Shown here piece by piece: positions 6,717 to 14,404 of a stretch of 41,076 nt of DNA. Within the stretch, counting starts at the first letter, position 1. Each line of letters starts with the position of its first letter. The stretch is from JACNKV01 sp964422145 (lineage in GTDB: Bacteria; Fidelibacterota; Marinisomatia; Marinisomatales; JACNKV01). The notes under the pieces were generated by a model. The model was given only the letters and a program-made list of their open reading frames with translations, was not told the origin of the DNA and did not search any database. Made by a program: the position numbers and the translations under genes. Location: positions 1 to 41,076 of the forward strand of contig CAYQZV010000019.1 of NCBI GenBank assembly GCA_964422145.1, written 5' to 3'.

Positions 6717-7779
6717 CGTACATCTTCAACATCGACCCTGTCCGATCACCATCAGAAGAGGAGGCATTTCAACATTCGCCGAGACCTGTAAACAATATGG
6801 TGATTACGGATATTGGATCATTATTACACAGCCGAATCTTGCCGATCGCTATGGAAATATATTGCTGCAATCCATGAGAAATGCCGGATTACATACAGAC
6901 TTGATCACAATCCCGGCTGGTGAAACGGCGAAGTCCATTCAGCAGGTTGAAACATTGTACAGCCGTTTGGTTTCATTGCAATGCGATCGCAGTACAATGT
7001 TGATTGCACTGGGCGGTGGAGTCGTCGGTGATGTAGCCGGATTCTTAGCTGCCACGTACATGAGGGGAATTCAATATATACAGTTTCCGACAACATTGTT
7101 GTCCATGATTGATTCTGCCATCGGCGGGAAGACCGGAGTGAATCTTCCTGAAGGAAAAAACTTAGTGGGTGCAATTTATCAGCCGAACGAGGTAGTGATT
7201 GATCCTGATCTGCTCACAACGTTACCAATGAGAGAGAAAGTATCCGGATTTGCAGAGATGATGAAATACGGACTGATTCAGGACAGGAAATTTTTCTATA
7301 AAATTTCCGGACAATCTTTTACGGATTTTATTGAAGATGATGCTCTGTTTGAAGAAAGTATTATTCGATCGTGTGAGATCAAAGCAGACATTGTTTCAGT
7401 GGATGAATTTGAGAAAGGTCTCAGAAAAATATTAAACTTCGGTCACACTGTTGGTCATGCTTTAGAGATTCTTTCCGGAATGGATGTCCTACGGCATGGT
7501 GAAGCGGTTGCATTTGGAATGCTCTGCGGTGGATATATATCGTTTAAAAGAGGACTCTTATCTAAGAAAGAATGGCAAGAGATTGAAAGTGCGATCCGCG
7601 AACTGCCATTACCTAAAATTCATATCCCCAAATCGGAAGATATTTTGAAAATGATCCGGCATGATAAAAAGACGTATAAAAGAAAACGAAACTTCATTTT
7701 ACTGCATGGGATCGGCAACGCCGTCGTGGATGACAAAGTATCAGATCAAGAGATTATCGACTCATTGGAGGTTCTGTGA
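6703..7779 (+). CDS. aroB: 3-dehydroquinate synthase
   Basis: Second pathway step: cyclises DAHP to 3-dehydroquinate using NAD and a divalent metal. 358 residues. Motifs: PAGETAKS, the NAD loop LGGGVVGDVAGFLAA, RGIQYIQFPTTLLSMIDSAI, GGKTGVNLPEGKNLVGA, FAEMMKYGLI (metal Glu), NFGHTVGHALE (metal His) and HGEAVAFGM (metal His). Complete. It overlaps both neighbours, aroK by 14 and aroQ by 4 bases. Confidence 0.97.
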   Translation: MHTVNVHLQHRPCPITIRRGGISTFAETCKQYGDYGYWIIITQPNLADRYGNILLQSMRNAGLHTDLITIPAGETAKSIQQVETLYSRLVSLQCDRSTMLIALGGGVVGDVAGFLAATYMRGIQYIQFPTTLLSMIDSAIGGKTGVNLPEGKNLVGAIYQPNEVVIDPDLLTTLPMREKVSGFAEMMKYGLIQDRKFFYKISGQSFTDFIEDDALFEESIIRSCEIKADIVSVDEFEKGLRKILNFGHTVGHALEILSGMDVLRHGEAVAFGMLCGGYISFKRGLLSKKEWQEIESAIRELPLPKIHIPKSEDILKMIRHDKKTYKRKRNFILLHGIGNAVVDDKVSDQEIIDSLEVL

Positions 7780-8198
7780 ACATACAAATAATAAACGGGC
7801 CCAATTTAAATTTACTCGGATTCAGAGAGCCGGATATTTACGGGACTGAAACATTAGATCAAATTGAGTCGTGGCTAAAGGATGAATCAGCGCAATTAGG
7901 AGTGGTATTGAAGTTTTTCCAGTCGAATCATGAAGGTGAGATCATTGATGCGATTCATGACGCAAGAAACTGGGCTGATGGTTTAGTCATTAATCCGGGA
8001 GCATTCACTCATTACTCCTATGCAATCCGTGATGCAATCTCTGCGGTAGATATTCCAGCGATAGAAGTTCATCTCAGTGATATTACAGCTCGAGAAGATT
8101 TTAGAAAAATATCCGTGATCAAGGATGTGTGCATTTTACAGGTACATGGGCTAGGCAAAAACGGGTATGTTAAGGCGATACAGCTGCTGTATTCCTAA
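7776..8198 (+). CDS. aroQ: 3-dehydroquinate dehydratase, type II
   Basis: Dehydrates 3-dehydroquinate to 3-dehydroshikimate. 140 residues, typical of the dodecameric type II enzyme. Motifs: INGPNLNLLGFREPDIYG (5-22) with catalytic Arg and Tyr, FFQSNHEG, INPGAFTHYSYAIRDA and EVHLSD with the catalytic His. The start is GTG overlapping the aroB stop (GTGA) with a strong GGAGG five bases upstream. It is the last gene of the operon. No clear terminator follows; the next 120 bases hold the arsR promoter. Confidence 0.96.
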   Translation: MNIQIINGPNLNLLGFREPDIYGTETLDQIESWLKDESAQLGVVLKFFQSNHEGEIIDAIHDARNWADGLVINPGAFTHYSYAIRDAISAVDIPAIEVHLSDITAREDFRKISVIKDVCILQVHGLGKNGYVKAIQLLYS

Positions 8199-8265
8199 AC
8201 GATCCTCAATAACCAATTCCATATAAAGAGTTGTTATAATCCTTGAAATCATTTTAGAAAAATAC

Positions 8266-8308
8266 TTGTTACTATATTTTGTATGATCGTATATTTACGA
8301 TATACGAT
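8266..8308 (+). promoter_or_regulatory. arsR promoter with a perfect inverted-repeat operator
   Basis: TTGTTA (8266-8271) and TATATT (8290-8295), spaced 18 bases, form a plausible sigma-70 promoter. A perfect 9-bp inverted repeat, ATCGTATAT (8286-8294) and ATATACGAT (8300-8308), with a five-base centre covers the -10 box. This is the placement and shape expected for an ArsR/SmtB operator, so arsR and arsM are probably autorepressed. The arsR start follows 13 bases later with AGAGGG in between. Confidence 0.75.
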
Positions 8309-8321
8309 AAGAGGGTTATAA

Positions 8322-8639
8322 ATGTCTTACGCAAAAACAGAATCATTTCATCAAAGCGATCAAGAGATAGCGGAAGTAGCCAAAGCGTTATCTCATCCTG
8401 CACGTGTAATGATTCTTAGAATATTAAATCATCGAAACTCATGTATTACGAGTGAAATTGTAGATGAACTGCCTTTGTCACAATCCACCGTAAGCCAGCA
8501 TCTAAAGGAATTAAAACAGGTTGGACTAATCAAAGGCGAAATTGAAGGTCCCAGAACCTGCTATTGTCTTGATGAAGCGGTTGTCTCTAAAACAAAATCG
8601 ATGTTTTCTAAACTGTTTATCACCTTTAAATGTTGCTAG
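8322..8639 (+). CDS. arsR: ArsR/SmtB-family metalloid-responsive repressor
   Basis: Winged-helix repressor, 105 residues. The recognition helix is SQSTVSQHLKEL (53-64) after the family pattern ALSHPARVMILRIL (22-35). Cys residues at 41, 80 and 82 and a terminal Cys-Cys (104-105) could form an As(III) site. Cys41 sits where E. coli ArsR has its first ligand, but the second Cys of that motif is missing, so the C-terminal cysteines may supply the others. It lies in front of arsM and behind a perfect inverted repeat, which supports arsenite-relieved autorepression. The exact inducer is inferred from the neighbour. Confidence 0.88.
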   Translation: MSYAKTESFHQSDQEIAEVAKALSHPARVMILRILNHRNSCITSEIVDELPLSQSTVSQHLKELKQVGLIKGEIEGPRTCYCLDEAVVSKTKSMFSKLFITFKCC

Positions 8640-8684
8640 ATAATCAAGTTATTTTAAAAAAAATAATACCCAAAGGAGTATAAA

Positions 8685-9482
8685 ATGAGTACAAGTCAAA
8701 ACTTAAAAAAGATCGTTCGAGATAAATATGCAGAAATCGTGACACAAAAATCATCTTGCTGCAGTCCGTCTTCATGTTGTTCAGAAACCGATTATTCTTC
8801 CTTTAATCTGGATTACTCAAAATTAGATGGATATATGTCGGATGCAGATTTGAATCTGGGCTGCGGACTTCCAACAGAATTTGCCGGGATAAAAAAGGGA
8901 GATACCGTTGTGGATCTGGGCTCAGGTGCAGGGAACGATGTTTTTGTAGCCCGTCAATTAACCGGTGAAAACGGAAGAATCATCGGAGTGGATTTCACAA
9001 ATGAAATGATACAGCAGGCGGTATTGAATAACGAGAAACTCGGATTTAAAAATGTAGAATTTGTTCTGGGGGATATTGAAAATATTCCGTTGGATAATAA
9101 TACAGCAGATGTTGTTGTGAGCAATTGTGTATTAAATCTGGTACCGGATAAAGAAAAGGCGTTTCAAGAAATTATGCGCATTCTCAAACCGGGCGGACAT
9201 TTCTGTGTTTCAGATATTGTTCTTGAAGGGGTTATCTCGGAGAAATTAAAAAAATCCGCTGAAATGTATGCCGGATGTGTTGCCGGAGCACTCCAAAAAG
9301 AGGAGTATTTACACGTGATACGCGAAGCGGGTTTCAATGATGTCGAGGTCAAACAAAAACGAGAAATAGTATTACCGAAAGAATTATTGGAGTCCATTCT
9401 GAGTGATGATGAACTGAAAGATTTTAAAGAAAATGATCTCGGGATTTACAGTATTACTGTTGTTGGGGAGAAAATGAAATGA
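8685..9482 (+). CDS. arsM: arsenite S-adenosylmethionine methyltransferase
   Basis: Methylates As(III) using SAM, giving methylated arsenicals. 265 residues with a class I methyltransferase fold: VVDLGSGAGNDVFVA (75-89), GVDFTNEM, GDIENIP and LKPGGHFCVSD. The three cysteines typical of ArsM are present at LGCG (Cys60), SNCV (Cys148) and AGCVAGAL (Cys198). An N-terminal SSCCSPSSCCS holds two further Cys pairs (25-26, 31-32), common in ArsM. GGAG stands eight bases before the ATG. It follows arsR by 45 bases and is likely co-transcribed. No arsenite pump or arsenate reductase lies nearby. Confidence 0.94.
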   Translation: MSTSQNLKKIVRDKYAEIVTQKSSCCSPSSCCSETDYSSFNLDYSKLDGYMSDADLNLGCGLPTEFAGIKKGDTVVDLGSGAGNDVFVARQLTGENGRIIGVDFTNEMIQQAVLNNEKLGFKNVEFVLGDIENIPLDNNTADVVVSNCVLNLVPDKEKAFQEIMRILKPGGHFCVSDIVLEGVISEKLKKSAEMYAGCVAGALQKEEYLHVIREAGFNDVEVKQKREIVLPKELLESILSDDELKDFKENDLGIYSITVVGEKMK

Positions 9483-9534
9483 TCTGAATTAAGATAAGTC
9501 ATCTCTGATTAATGGCTGATTAACCATTAATAAA

Positions 9535-9563
9535 TAAAAAACCCCGAACACTCGGGGTTTTTT
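9535..9563. terminator. bidirectional intrinsic terminator between arsM and tRNA-Phe
   Basis: ACCCCGA (9541-9547) pairs with TCGGGGT (9552-9558) around a four-base loop, with six A before and five more T after. It can end arsM transcription on the plus strand and tRNA-Phe transcription on the minus strand; the tRNA 3' end is one base away. Confidence 0.9.
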
Positions 9564-9564
9564 G

Positions 9565-9637
9565 TGGCTCGAGCCGGAATCGAACCAGCGACACAAGGCT
9601 TTTCAGGCCTCTGCTCTACCAACTGAGCTATCGAGCC
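9565..9637 (-). tRNA. tRNA-Phe (GAA)
   Basis: On the minus strand the gene folds as a standard cloverleaf: acceptor GGCTCGA/TCGAGCC, D-arm GCTC-AGTTGGTA-GAGC, anticodon arm GAGGC-CTGAAAA-GCCTT with GAA at the anticodon, five-base variable loop, T-arm GCTGG-TTCGATT-CCGGC and discriminator A. CCA is not encoded (the next bases are CAA). Confidence 0.97.
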
Positions 9638-9773
9638 AGCGAAAATCGCTCGGGAAATTACTAGGTTTGCAAAAGCAAAACAAACGGTTTGATTTAACGG
9701 ATGTATGAAAGAGTCAGCGATACAATATATTGAAACTATATAGACCTGTTCCTCAAAGATTTCATTTCCACGC

Positions 9774-10277
9774 TTAATGATGAGTCGTTTTTATTTTTTT
9801 CTTCTGTGTGGCAGAAATCTGCTTATAAGAACATTTTTTACATCGATAATGTTTAATTTCAGCAAACATGATAATTTCAAGAATCCGGTGCGATATTGTT
9901 CGATGAATTCGTTGAAATGAGCCGCCGCATTTTGGACATTCATTTGGTAATGACATCCGGCCAATCGTACGGATACGAATACGATTTAAAACCAAAATAC
10001 CGGCAATAAGGATAAGAATTAAACCGGCAATATCTGAAGTCTCAACAGAACGAATAATAGATACAATCGAAGTTAAGAGATGGGTTATCGATTCTGCGAC
10101 ATATTTTGCCGCTGTTCGAACACCACTCCAAACAAATCGTTTTATTTCCATCTTTTCTAAAAGCAAAAACATTCCCAAACTAAAAAGTAAAGTTACTGTG
10201 AGTTCGAATCGGTATTCTTCGAATAATACTGTAAAGAATCCCCGAGATTCATTCTTTCTGTGTTTTTTTGCCATCAT
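9774..10277 (-). CDS. small membrane protein with C-terminal zinc ribbon, unknown function
   Basis: 167 residues from the ATG at 10277, which has AAAGGA about five bases upstream. A longer reading of this frame would run back into the exonuclease III gene and is rejected. The protein has a basic N-terminus (MMAKKHRKNE), a hydrophobic segment near 28-42 (TLLFSLGMFLLL), an amphipathic middle, a second hydrophobic segment near 86-97 (AGLILILIAGILVL) and then CPKCGG and CKKC pairs about 30 residues apart, forming a probable zinc ribbon, with a Lys/His-rich tail. I do not recognise a family. It is transcribed divergently from xth. Confidence 0.7.
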   Translation of the reverse strand: MMAKKHRKNESRGFFTVLFEEYRFELTVTLLFSLGMFLLLEKMEIKRFVWSGVRTAAKYVAESITHLLTSIVSIIRSVETSDIAGLILILIAGILVLNRIRIRTIGRMSLPNECPKCGGSFQRIHRTISHRILEIIMFAEIKHYRCKKCSYKQISATQKKKIKTTHH

Positions 10278-10378
10278 ATAATCCTTTAAACCAAATTTAG
10301 GATAAAAATTAACACATATATTTTTAGGAATCACCAAGATTCCATAAATGAAATAGCGAGAAATTGTGTCAATGATGA

Positions 10379-10391
10379 GTATATCGTAAAT
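10379..10391 (-). promoter_or_regulatory. possible ArsR half-site between the divergent genes
   Basis: On the minus strand these bases read ATTTACGATATAC, identical to 8293-8305 in the arsR operator. Only one half of that inverted repeat is matched here. The gap 10278-10438 between the two divergent genes otherwise shows an ATATCGT/ACGATAT pair (10381-10387 and 10420-10426) and no clear promoter. Confidence 0.3.
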
Positions 10392-10438
10392 TCCGCCTAT
10401 TAAAATTTCAAGATAAAGAACGATATAGGAGGATTTAG

Positions 10439-11206
10439 TTGGACATATACTCATGGAATGTGAATGGTATCCGTGCCGCAGAAAAGAAAGATTTTTTAGG
10501 ATGGTTAAGTATGGTCCAGCCGGATGTTGTTTGTTTGCAAGAAACCAAAGCGCATAAAGACCAACTAACATCCAGACTAATTTCCGATCATGGATATCAC
10601 ACGTTCTGGCATTCCGGCGAACGTCGAGGTTACAGCAGTGTGGCTACCTTTTGTAAACAGGAACCCTTATATGTTCAATATGGTTTGGGTATTGAAAAAT
10701 ATGATCGTGAAGGAAGAGTCCTGATCACCGAACATGAAAACTTTCTTCTCTATAATATCTATTTTCCTAATGGCCAGCGAGACCAGGAACGTTTAGACTA
10801 TAAACTTGAGTTTTATGAAGATCTGTTAAAGATTTTAACTGATCAAGTGGATTCAGGAAATAATGTGGTAGTCGGCGGAGATTGGAATACAGCGCATAAA
10901 CCCATTGATTTGGCCCGCCCGAAAGACAATAAAAAAACATCCGGGTTTTTACCGGAGGAACGAGCGTTGTTAGATAAATATGAAGAATACGGTTTTGTGG
11001 ATACTTTTCGATTATTTCATCCGGAACCGGAACGGTACAGCTGGTGGACATACCGATTTGGAGCAAGAACTAGGAATGTCGGCTGGAGAATTGATTACTT
11101 TTGGGTAAATGAGGGGTTTGTTGATAATATAAAAAATGCAGATATTCACGATGATGTTATGGGTTCCGATCACTGTCCGGTATCTGTGAATATTGAGGTA
11201 GAATAA
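10439..11206 (+). CDS. xth: exodeoxyribonuclease III / AP endonuclease
   Basis: Cleaves DNA 5' of abasic sites and removes 3' blocking groups in base-excision repair. 255 residues. Motifs: IYSWNVNGIRAA (metal Asn), CLQETKAH (metal Glu), the Tyr and Asp of GDWNTAHKPIDLARP, SGFLPEE, FRLFHPEPERYSWWTYR, RIDYFWV and the catalytic GSDHCPV near the C-terminus. The start is TTG with a strong AGGAGGA six bases upstream. It resembles the ExoA/XthA branch. Likely in one transcript with the AMP nucleosidase 30 bases downstream. Confidence 0.96.
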   Translation: MDIYSWNVNGIRAAEKKDFLGWLSMVQPDVVCLQETKAHKDQLTSRLISDHGYHTFWHSGERRGYSSVATFCKQEPLYVQYGLGIEKYDREGRVLITEHENFLLYNIYFPNGQRDQERLDYKLEFYEDLLKILTDQVDSGNNVVVGGDWNTAHKPIDLARPKDNKKTSGFLPEERALLDKYEEYGFVDTFRLFHPEPERYSWWTYRFGARTRNVGWRIDYFWVNEGFVDNIKNADIHDDVMGSDHCPVSVNIEVE

Positions 11207-11236
11207 TTTAATACTCATACTGTTTTAAAAGGAAGA

Positions 11237-12013
11237 ATGATGATTAGTAAAGAAAAAATTACAAAAAATTGGCTAAAACGATACACCGGAACAACCCCCG
11301 AAGAATTTGGAGATTGGATATTATTGACCAACTTCCAAAATTATGTTGAATCATTCGCAGAGAGATTTGATGTTCCGATTAAAGGTGTCGGTGGTCCTAT
11401 GACATCTGCAACAAATAAAGAAGGTTTAAGCATTGTTAATTTTGGGATAGGAAGCGCAAATACTGCAACTATCATGGATCTTTTATCTGCAGCATCTCCA
11501 AAGGGTGTATTATTTCTGGGGAAATGCGGCGGATTAAAGAAATCGACAGAGATAGGTCATTTTATTTTACCGATGGCTGCAATTCGTGGAGAGGGGACCA
11601 GTGATGATTATTTCCCAAAAGAAGTCCCGGCAATGCCCACATTTAAATTACATAAATATGTCTCTGACGTATTGGTTCGAAACGATTTGGATTATAGAAC
11701 GGGAGTGATTTATACAACCAACCGAAGAGTTTGGGAACATGATGATCAATTCCGGAATTATTTAACTGAGCTCCGTGTTTTAGGAATAGATATGGAAACA
11801 GCAACATTATTTATTACCGGTTTGGCGAATAATATCGATCGCGGTGCGTTGTTATTGGTTTCAGACAGACCGATGACACCTGAGGGTGTAAAAACAGAAG
11901 AGTCAGATAAAACCATCACAAAAAATTATTTAAACCTTCACCTTGAAATGGGTATCCAGGCGATGTCACATATTGAAGATGAGGGAGAGCCGATCAGACA
12001 TTTTACCTATTGA
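11237..12013 (+). CDS. amn: AMP nucleosidase, short (Bacteroidetes-type) form
   Basis: Hydrolyses AMP to adenine and ribose 5-phosphate. 258 residues, matching the catalytic nucleoside phosphorylase-like domain only; the E. coli enzyme (about 480 residues) has an extra N-terminal regulatory domain. Motifs: NFGIGSANTATIMDLL, LFLGKCGGLKK, AAIRGEGTSDDY, YTTNRRVWEHDDQF, DMETATLF and LLVSDRPMTPEGVKT. Close in style to Bacteroidetes proteins annotated this way. Two adjacent ATGs (11237, 11240) follow AAGGAAG; either may be used. Its stop lies four bases from the convergent hemW stop, with no terminator between. Confidence 0.88.
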   Translation: MMISKEKITKNWLKRYTGTTPEEFGDWILLTNFQNYVESFAERFDVPIKGVGGPMTSATNKEGLSIVNFGIGSANTATIMDLLSAASPKGVLFLGKCGGLKKSTEIGHFILPMAAIRGEGTSDDYFPKEVPAMPTFKLHKYVSDVLVRNDLDYRTGVIYTTNRRVWEHDDQFRNYLTELRVLGIDMETATLFITGLANNIDRGALLLVSDRPMTPEGVKTEESDKTITKNYLNLHLEMGIQAMSHIEDEGEPIRHFTY

Positions 12014-12017
12014 TCGC

Positions 12018-13148
12018 CTAAAATAATAAGTCTACCGCAATTGAATCTGCGAAAGTAGTTCCTTTTGCGGTTAGAAATATCTTTTTATTTTGAACCAGAA
12101 GACATTGCGGCCACTTGAGTTGTACTTGATCAAGAGCAGTATTAAATATTTCAATAAGGTGGTCGGGAATAATCGTTCGATCGAATCCCTCAGTCATCCT
12201 TAATCCAAAACCAATTTTCTCATTCAGCAACTGGTGTTCTGTCAAATTTTCTTTAAAGTTTACAATGGGTCCATTTTGAGCGAGTTTCTCCACATAAATT
12301 GAAAGATCTTTCACATTTGCGAGATGCTGTGATTCAAAATAACTATGGGCTGAGGGTCCAAAACCCAAATAAGGATCAATCCTCCAGTAATGTAAGTTAT
12401 GGACACAATATTTTTGCGATTTTGCGTAGTTCGATATTTCATAGCGTTCATACCCGTGATCTGAAAGCATTTGATGCGTAATATCTGCCTTTTTCAAAAT
12501 ACTTGAATCTGAAGGGAACTGTATTTTTCCTGAATGGACCAAAGAATAAAGGGGCGTACCTTTTTCAATGGTGAGTTCATAAGCAGAAATATGATCAGGA
12601 TTAAGATCAATTATTTTTTCTAATGTGCTCGTCCAAGAATTATCTGTTTGGTTTGGAACCCCATAGATGAGGTCGCAAGATATATTATCAAATCCAACTT
12701 TCCTTGCAGCCTCAAAGGTTTGTACAGCATGAGCCGGAGTATGTATTCGATCAAGTATTTTTAAATCATCTGAATTTAAAGATTGAACTCCCAATGATAA
12801 TCGATTGACTCCAAGTGAATGAAATTGCCTTAATTTATCTTCAGATATTTCACCCGGATTTGCTTCCAAAGAAAATTCAGAAAAACGAGAAACTGAAAAC
12901 CGCGTTTGAATGGTTAATAAAATCTTCTCAAGCTGATCCGCTTCAAGCAAACTCGGAGTACCGCCCCCGAAAAAACATGTATCAAATATCCATTTGGATG
13001 CATCAATTTCACACCGTTCTATCTCAAGACAAAGAGAATCAACAAAGGCATGTATCAGATTATCTGCATCCGGAACAGAATAAAAATCACAGTAAAGACA
13101 TTTTTTCCTACAAAAAGGTATATGGATGTAAATTCCTGCTGTTTGCAC
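12018..13148 (-). CDS. hemW: radical SAM HemW (coproporphyrinogen III oxidase-like heme chaperone)
   Basis: 376 residues from GTG at 13148. Motifs: PFCRKKCLYCDF (Cys 13, 17, 20) for the radical SAM 4Fe-4S cluster, ending CDF as in HemW, where HemN has CGC; FFGGGTPS; LEANPGE; GVNRLSLGVQS; DLIYGVPNQT; the heme-binding HNLHYW; and GFGPSAHS. Known members pass heme to respiratory proteins and lack oxidase activity. A TTG at 13187 would lengthen the protein across the start of the divergent phosphatase gene; neither start has a good Shine-Dalgarno sequence, so the N-terminus is uncertain. Confidence 0.92.
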   Translation of the reverse strand: MQTAGIYIHIPFCRKKCLYCDFYSVPDADNLIHAFVDSLCLEIERCEIDASKWIFDTCFFGGGTPSLLEADQLEKILLTIQTRFSVSRFSEFSLEANPGEISEDKLRQFHSLGVNRLSLGVQSLNSDDLKILDRIHTPAHAVQTFEAARKVGFDNISCDLIYGVPNQTDNSWTSTLEKIIDLNPDHISAYELTIEKGTPLYSLVHSGKIQFPSDSSILKKADITHQMLSDHGYERYEISNYAKSQKYCVHNLHYWRIDPYLGFGPSAHSYFESQHLANVKDLSIYVEKLAQNGPIVNFKENLTEHQLLNEKIGFGLRMTEGFDRTIIPDHLIEIFNTALDQVQLKWPQCLLVQNKKIFLTAKGTTFADSIAVDLLF

Positions 13149-13177
13149 ACAATAAATTACAAAAGACAGAGAACGAT

Positions 13178-13876
13178 ATGAAAACAAACACTAAAAAATT
13201 GAATATTTTCACAATATTAATTGCAGCAATCATCATTGCCGGTGGTTGTATATTTGCCCAGCCGGGGAGTTTGAAAGTAGGGTTTGATATTGATGATACG
13301 GTATTGTATTCACGATATGTATTTGAAGATGCGCCAAGAGATGAAAATAATCGGCTTGACTTTGGATGGATCAATGCCCGCGACAGAGAACTATCTATTC
13401 CAATCACTCCCACGATTACACTTGTACGGTATTTTCACCTGAATGGACATGAAGTATATTTTATTACTGCCCGCGGAGGAGAGAATGGTCATTATGTTGC
13501 GGAATTCCTCTCAGATGTTGTAGGATTTGATGTTGAGGTTGGGAAGAATCTATTTTTCAGCCCGAAAGAGTATATCGATGGACATAAATTCACCACAAAA
13601 CATAAGATCATGAATTACCTTGGGCTGGATATTTATTACGGAGATTCAGACAGCGATATTATGGCAGCTATCAAAGCGGATGTTTATCCGGTCAGGATGG
13701 TGCGTCATCAAACATCCGTAGATGTATATGGTGGAAATTATTTCGGAGATACCATCAAAAAAAGCACAATGAAAAATCCGTTTAGAAATGAAGAATTACA
13801 GATGTTCTATCAAGCTCGTGTCGGGATGTTTGGCGAGTCGATTTATCCAATTTTGTGGGAAGGACCTAAGGAATAA
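13178..13876 (+). CDS. exported HAD-superfamily acid phosphatase (class B AphA-like)
   Basis: 232 residues starting at ATG 13178; the open frame further upstream lies inside hemW on the other strand. A hydrophobic N-terminus (residues 9-27) ends at IIAGGC, either a signal peptide or a lipobox, so the protein is exported or lipid-anchored. HAD motifs: VGFDIDDTVL with nucleophile and acid Asp (motif I), FITARGG (motif II), a Lys in HKFTTKHK (motif III) and YGDSDSD (motif IV). FDIDDTVL and the overall length resemble periplasmic class B nonspecific phosphatases. Natural substrate unknown; phosphate salvage from nucleotides or sugars is likely. Confidence 0.8.
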   Translation: MKTNTKKLNIFTILIAAIIIAGGCIFAQPGSLKVGFDIDDTVLYSRYVFEDAPRDENNRLDFGWINARDRELSIPITPTITLVRYFHLNGHEVYFITARGGENGHYVAEFLSDVVGFDVEVGKNLFFSPKEYIDGHKFTTKHKIMNYLGLDIYYGDSDSDIMAAIKADVYPVRMVRHQTSVDVYGGNYFGDTIKKSTMKNPFRNEELQMFYQARVGMFGESIYPILWEGPKE

Positions 13877-13901
13877 ATCTAACCTTCGTGTTAAAAGATC
13901 A

Positions 13902-14327
13902 ATGAATATCCGCGTAAAAAAAATCGTTACAGAGGATGAATTAACCTCTGCATATCATATCCGACGAGAAGTATTCATCCTGGGACAAAATGTGGATGAA
14001 GCGATTGAAATGGATCAGTATGATACAGAATCTCAGCACATTTTAGCTGAAATTGACGGTCAACCTGTTGGAACTGCTCGTTGGAGAACAACACGTGAGG
14101 GGGTCAAGTTAGAGCGATTTGCGGTTTTGAGTTCATTTAGGCGATTTCATGTGGGAACGGAGTTAGTAAAGTTTGCTTTAAAAGAGAACTCAGGGCAAAA
14201 AAATATTTATCTGTATGCGCAGGAAGAGGTAATCTCATTTTATGAAAAGTTTGGATTTCTAACGGAAGGCGACCGCTTTTATGAAGCAAATATACCCCAT
14301 AAAAAAATGGCGCTGAAAACCAGCTAA
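13902..14327 (+). CDS. GNAT-family N-acetyltransferase
   Basis: 141 residues. It has the ElaA-like opening YHIRREVFILGQNV, the beta-4 strand LERFAVLSSFRRFHVGTELVKFAL (acetyl-CoA loop, with RRFHVG in place of the usual R/Q-x-x-G-x-G/A) and SFYEKFGFLTEGDRFYEA with the conserved Tyr. The start is ATG 13902 with a weak AAAAGA. It sits 25 bases after the phosphatase and before the exporter; the substrate cannot be inferred. Confidence 0.8.
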   Translation: MNIRVKKIVTEDELTSAYHIRREVFILGQNVDEAIEMDQYDTESQHILAEIDGQPVGTARWRTTREGVKLERFAVLSSFRRFHVGTELVKFALKENSGQKNIYLYAQEEVISFYEKFGFLTEGDRFYEANIPHKKMALKTS

Positions 14328-14404
14328 ACTGTTTTAATGCCTTTGAGTTCATCGTATATTTCATAATTCGATTCGATAAAAAATGACACAATAATAACGA
14401 ATTC

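Noticed and set aside
10381..10426. ATATCGT/ACGATAT inverted repeat before xth as an operator
   Set aside because: The arms are 32 bases apart, too far for a typical operator dimer. Only the 13-base match to the arsR operator was kept.
10278..10571. Longer minus-strand reading of the zinc-ribbon protein
   Set aside because: The extra 98 residues overlap the start of xth on the other strand and have no ribosome-binding site; the inner ATG at 10277 has AAAGGA.
12815..13177. 121-residue N-terminal extension of the acid phosphatase
   Set aside because: It is the antisense of hemW and has no signal peptide. ATG 13178 starts right at the hydrophobic leader.
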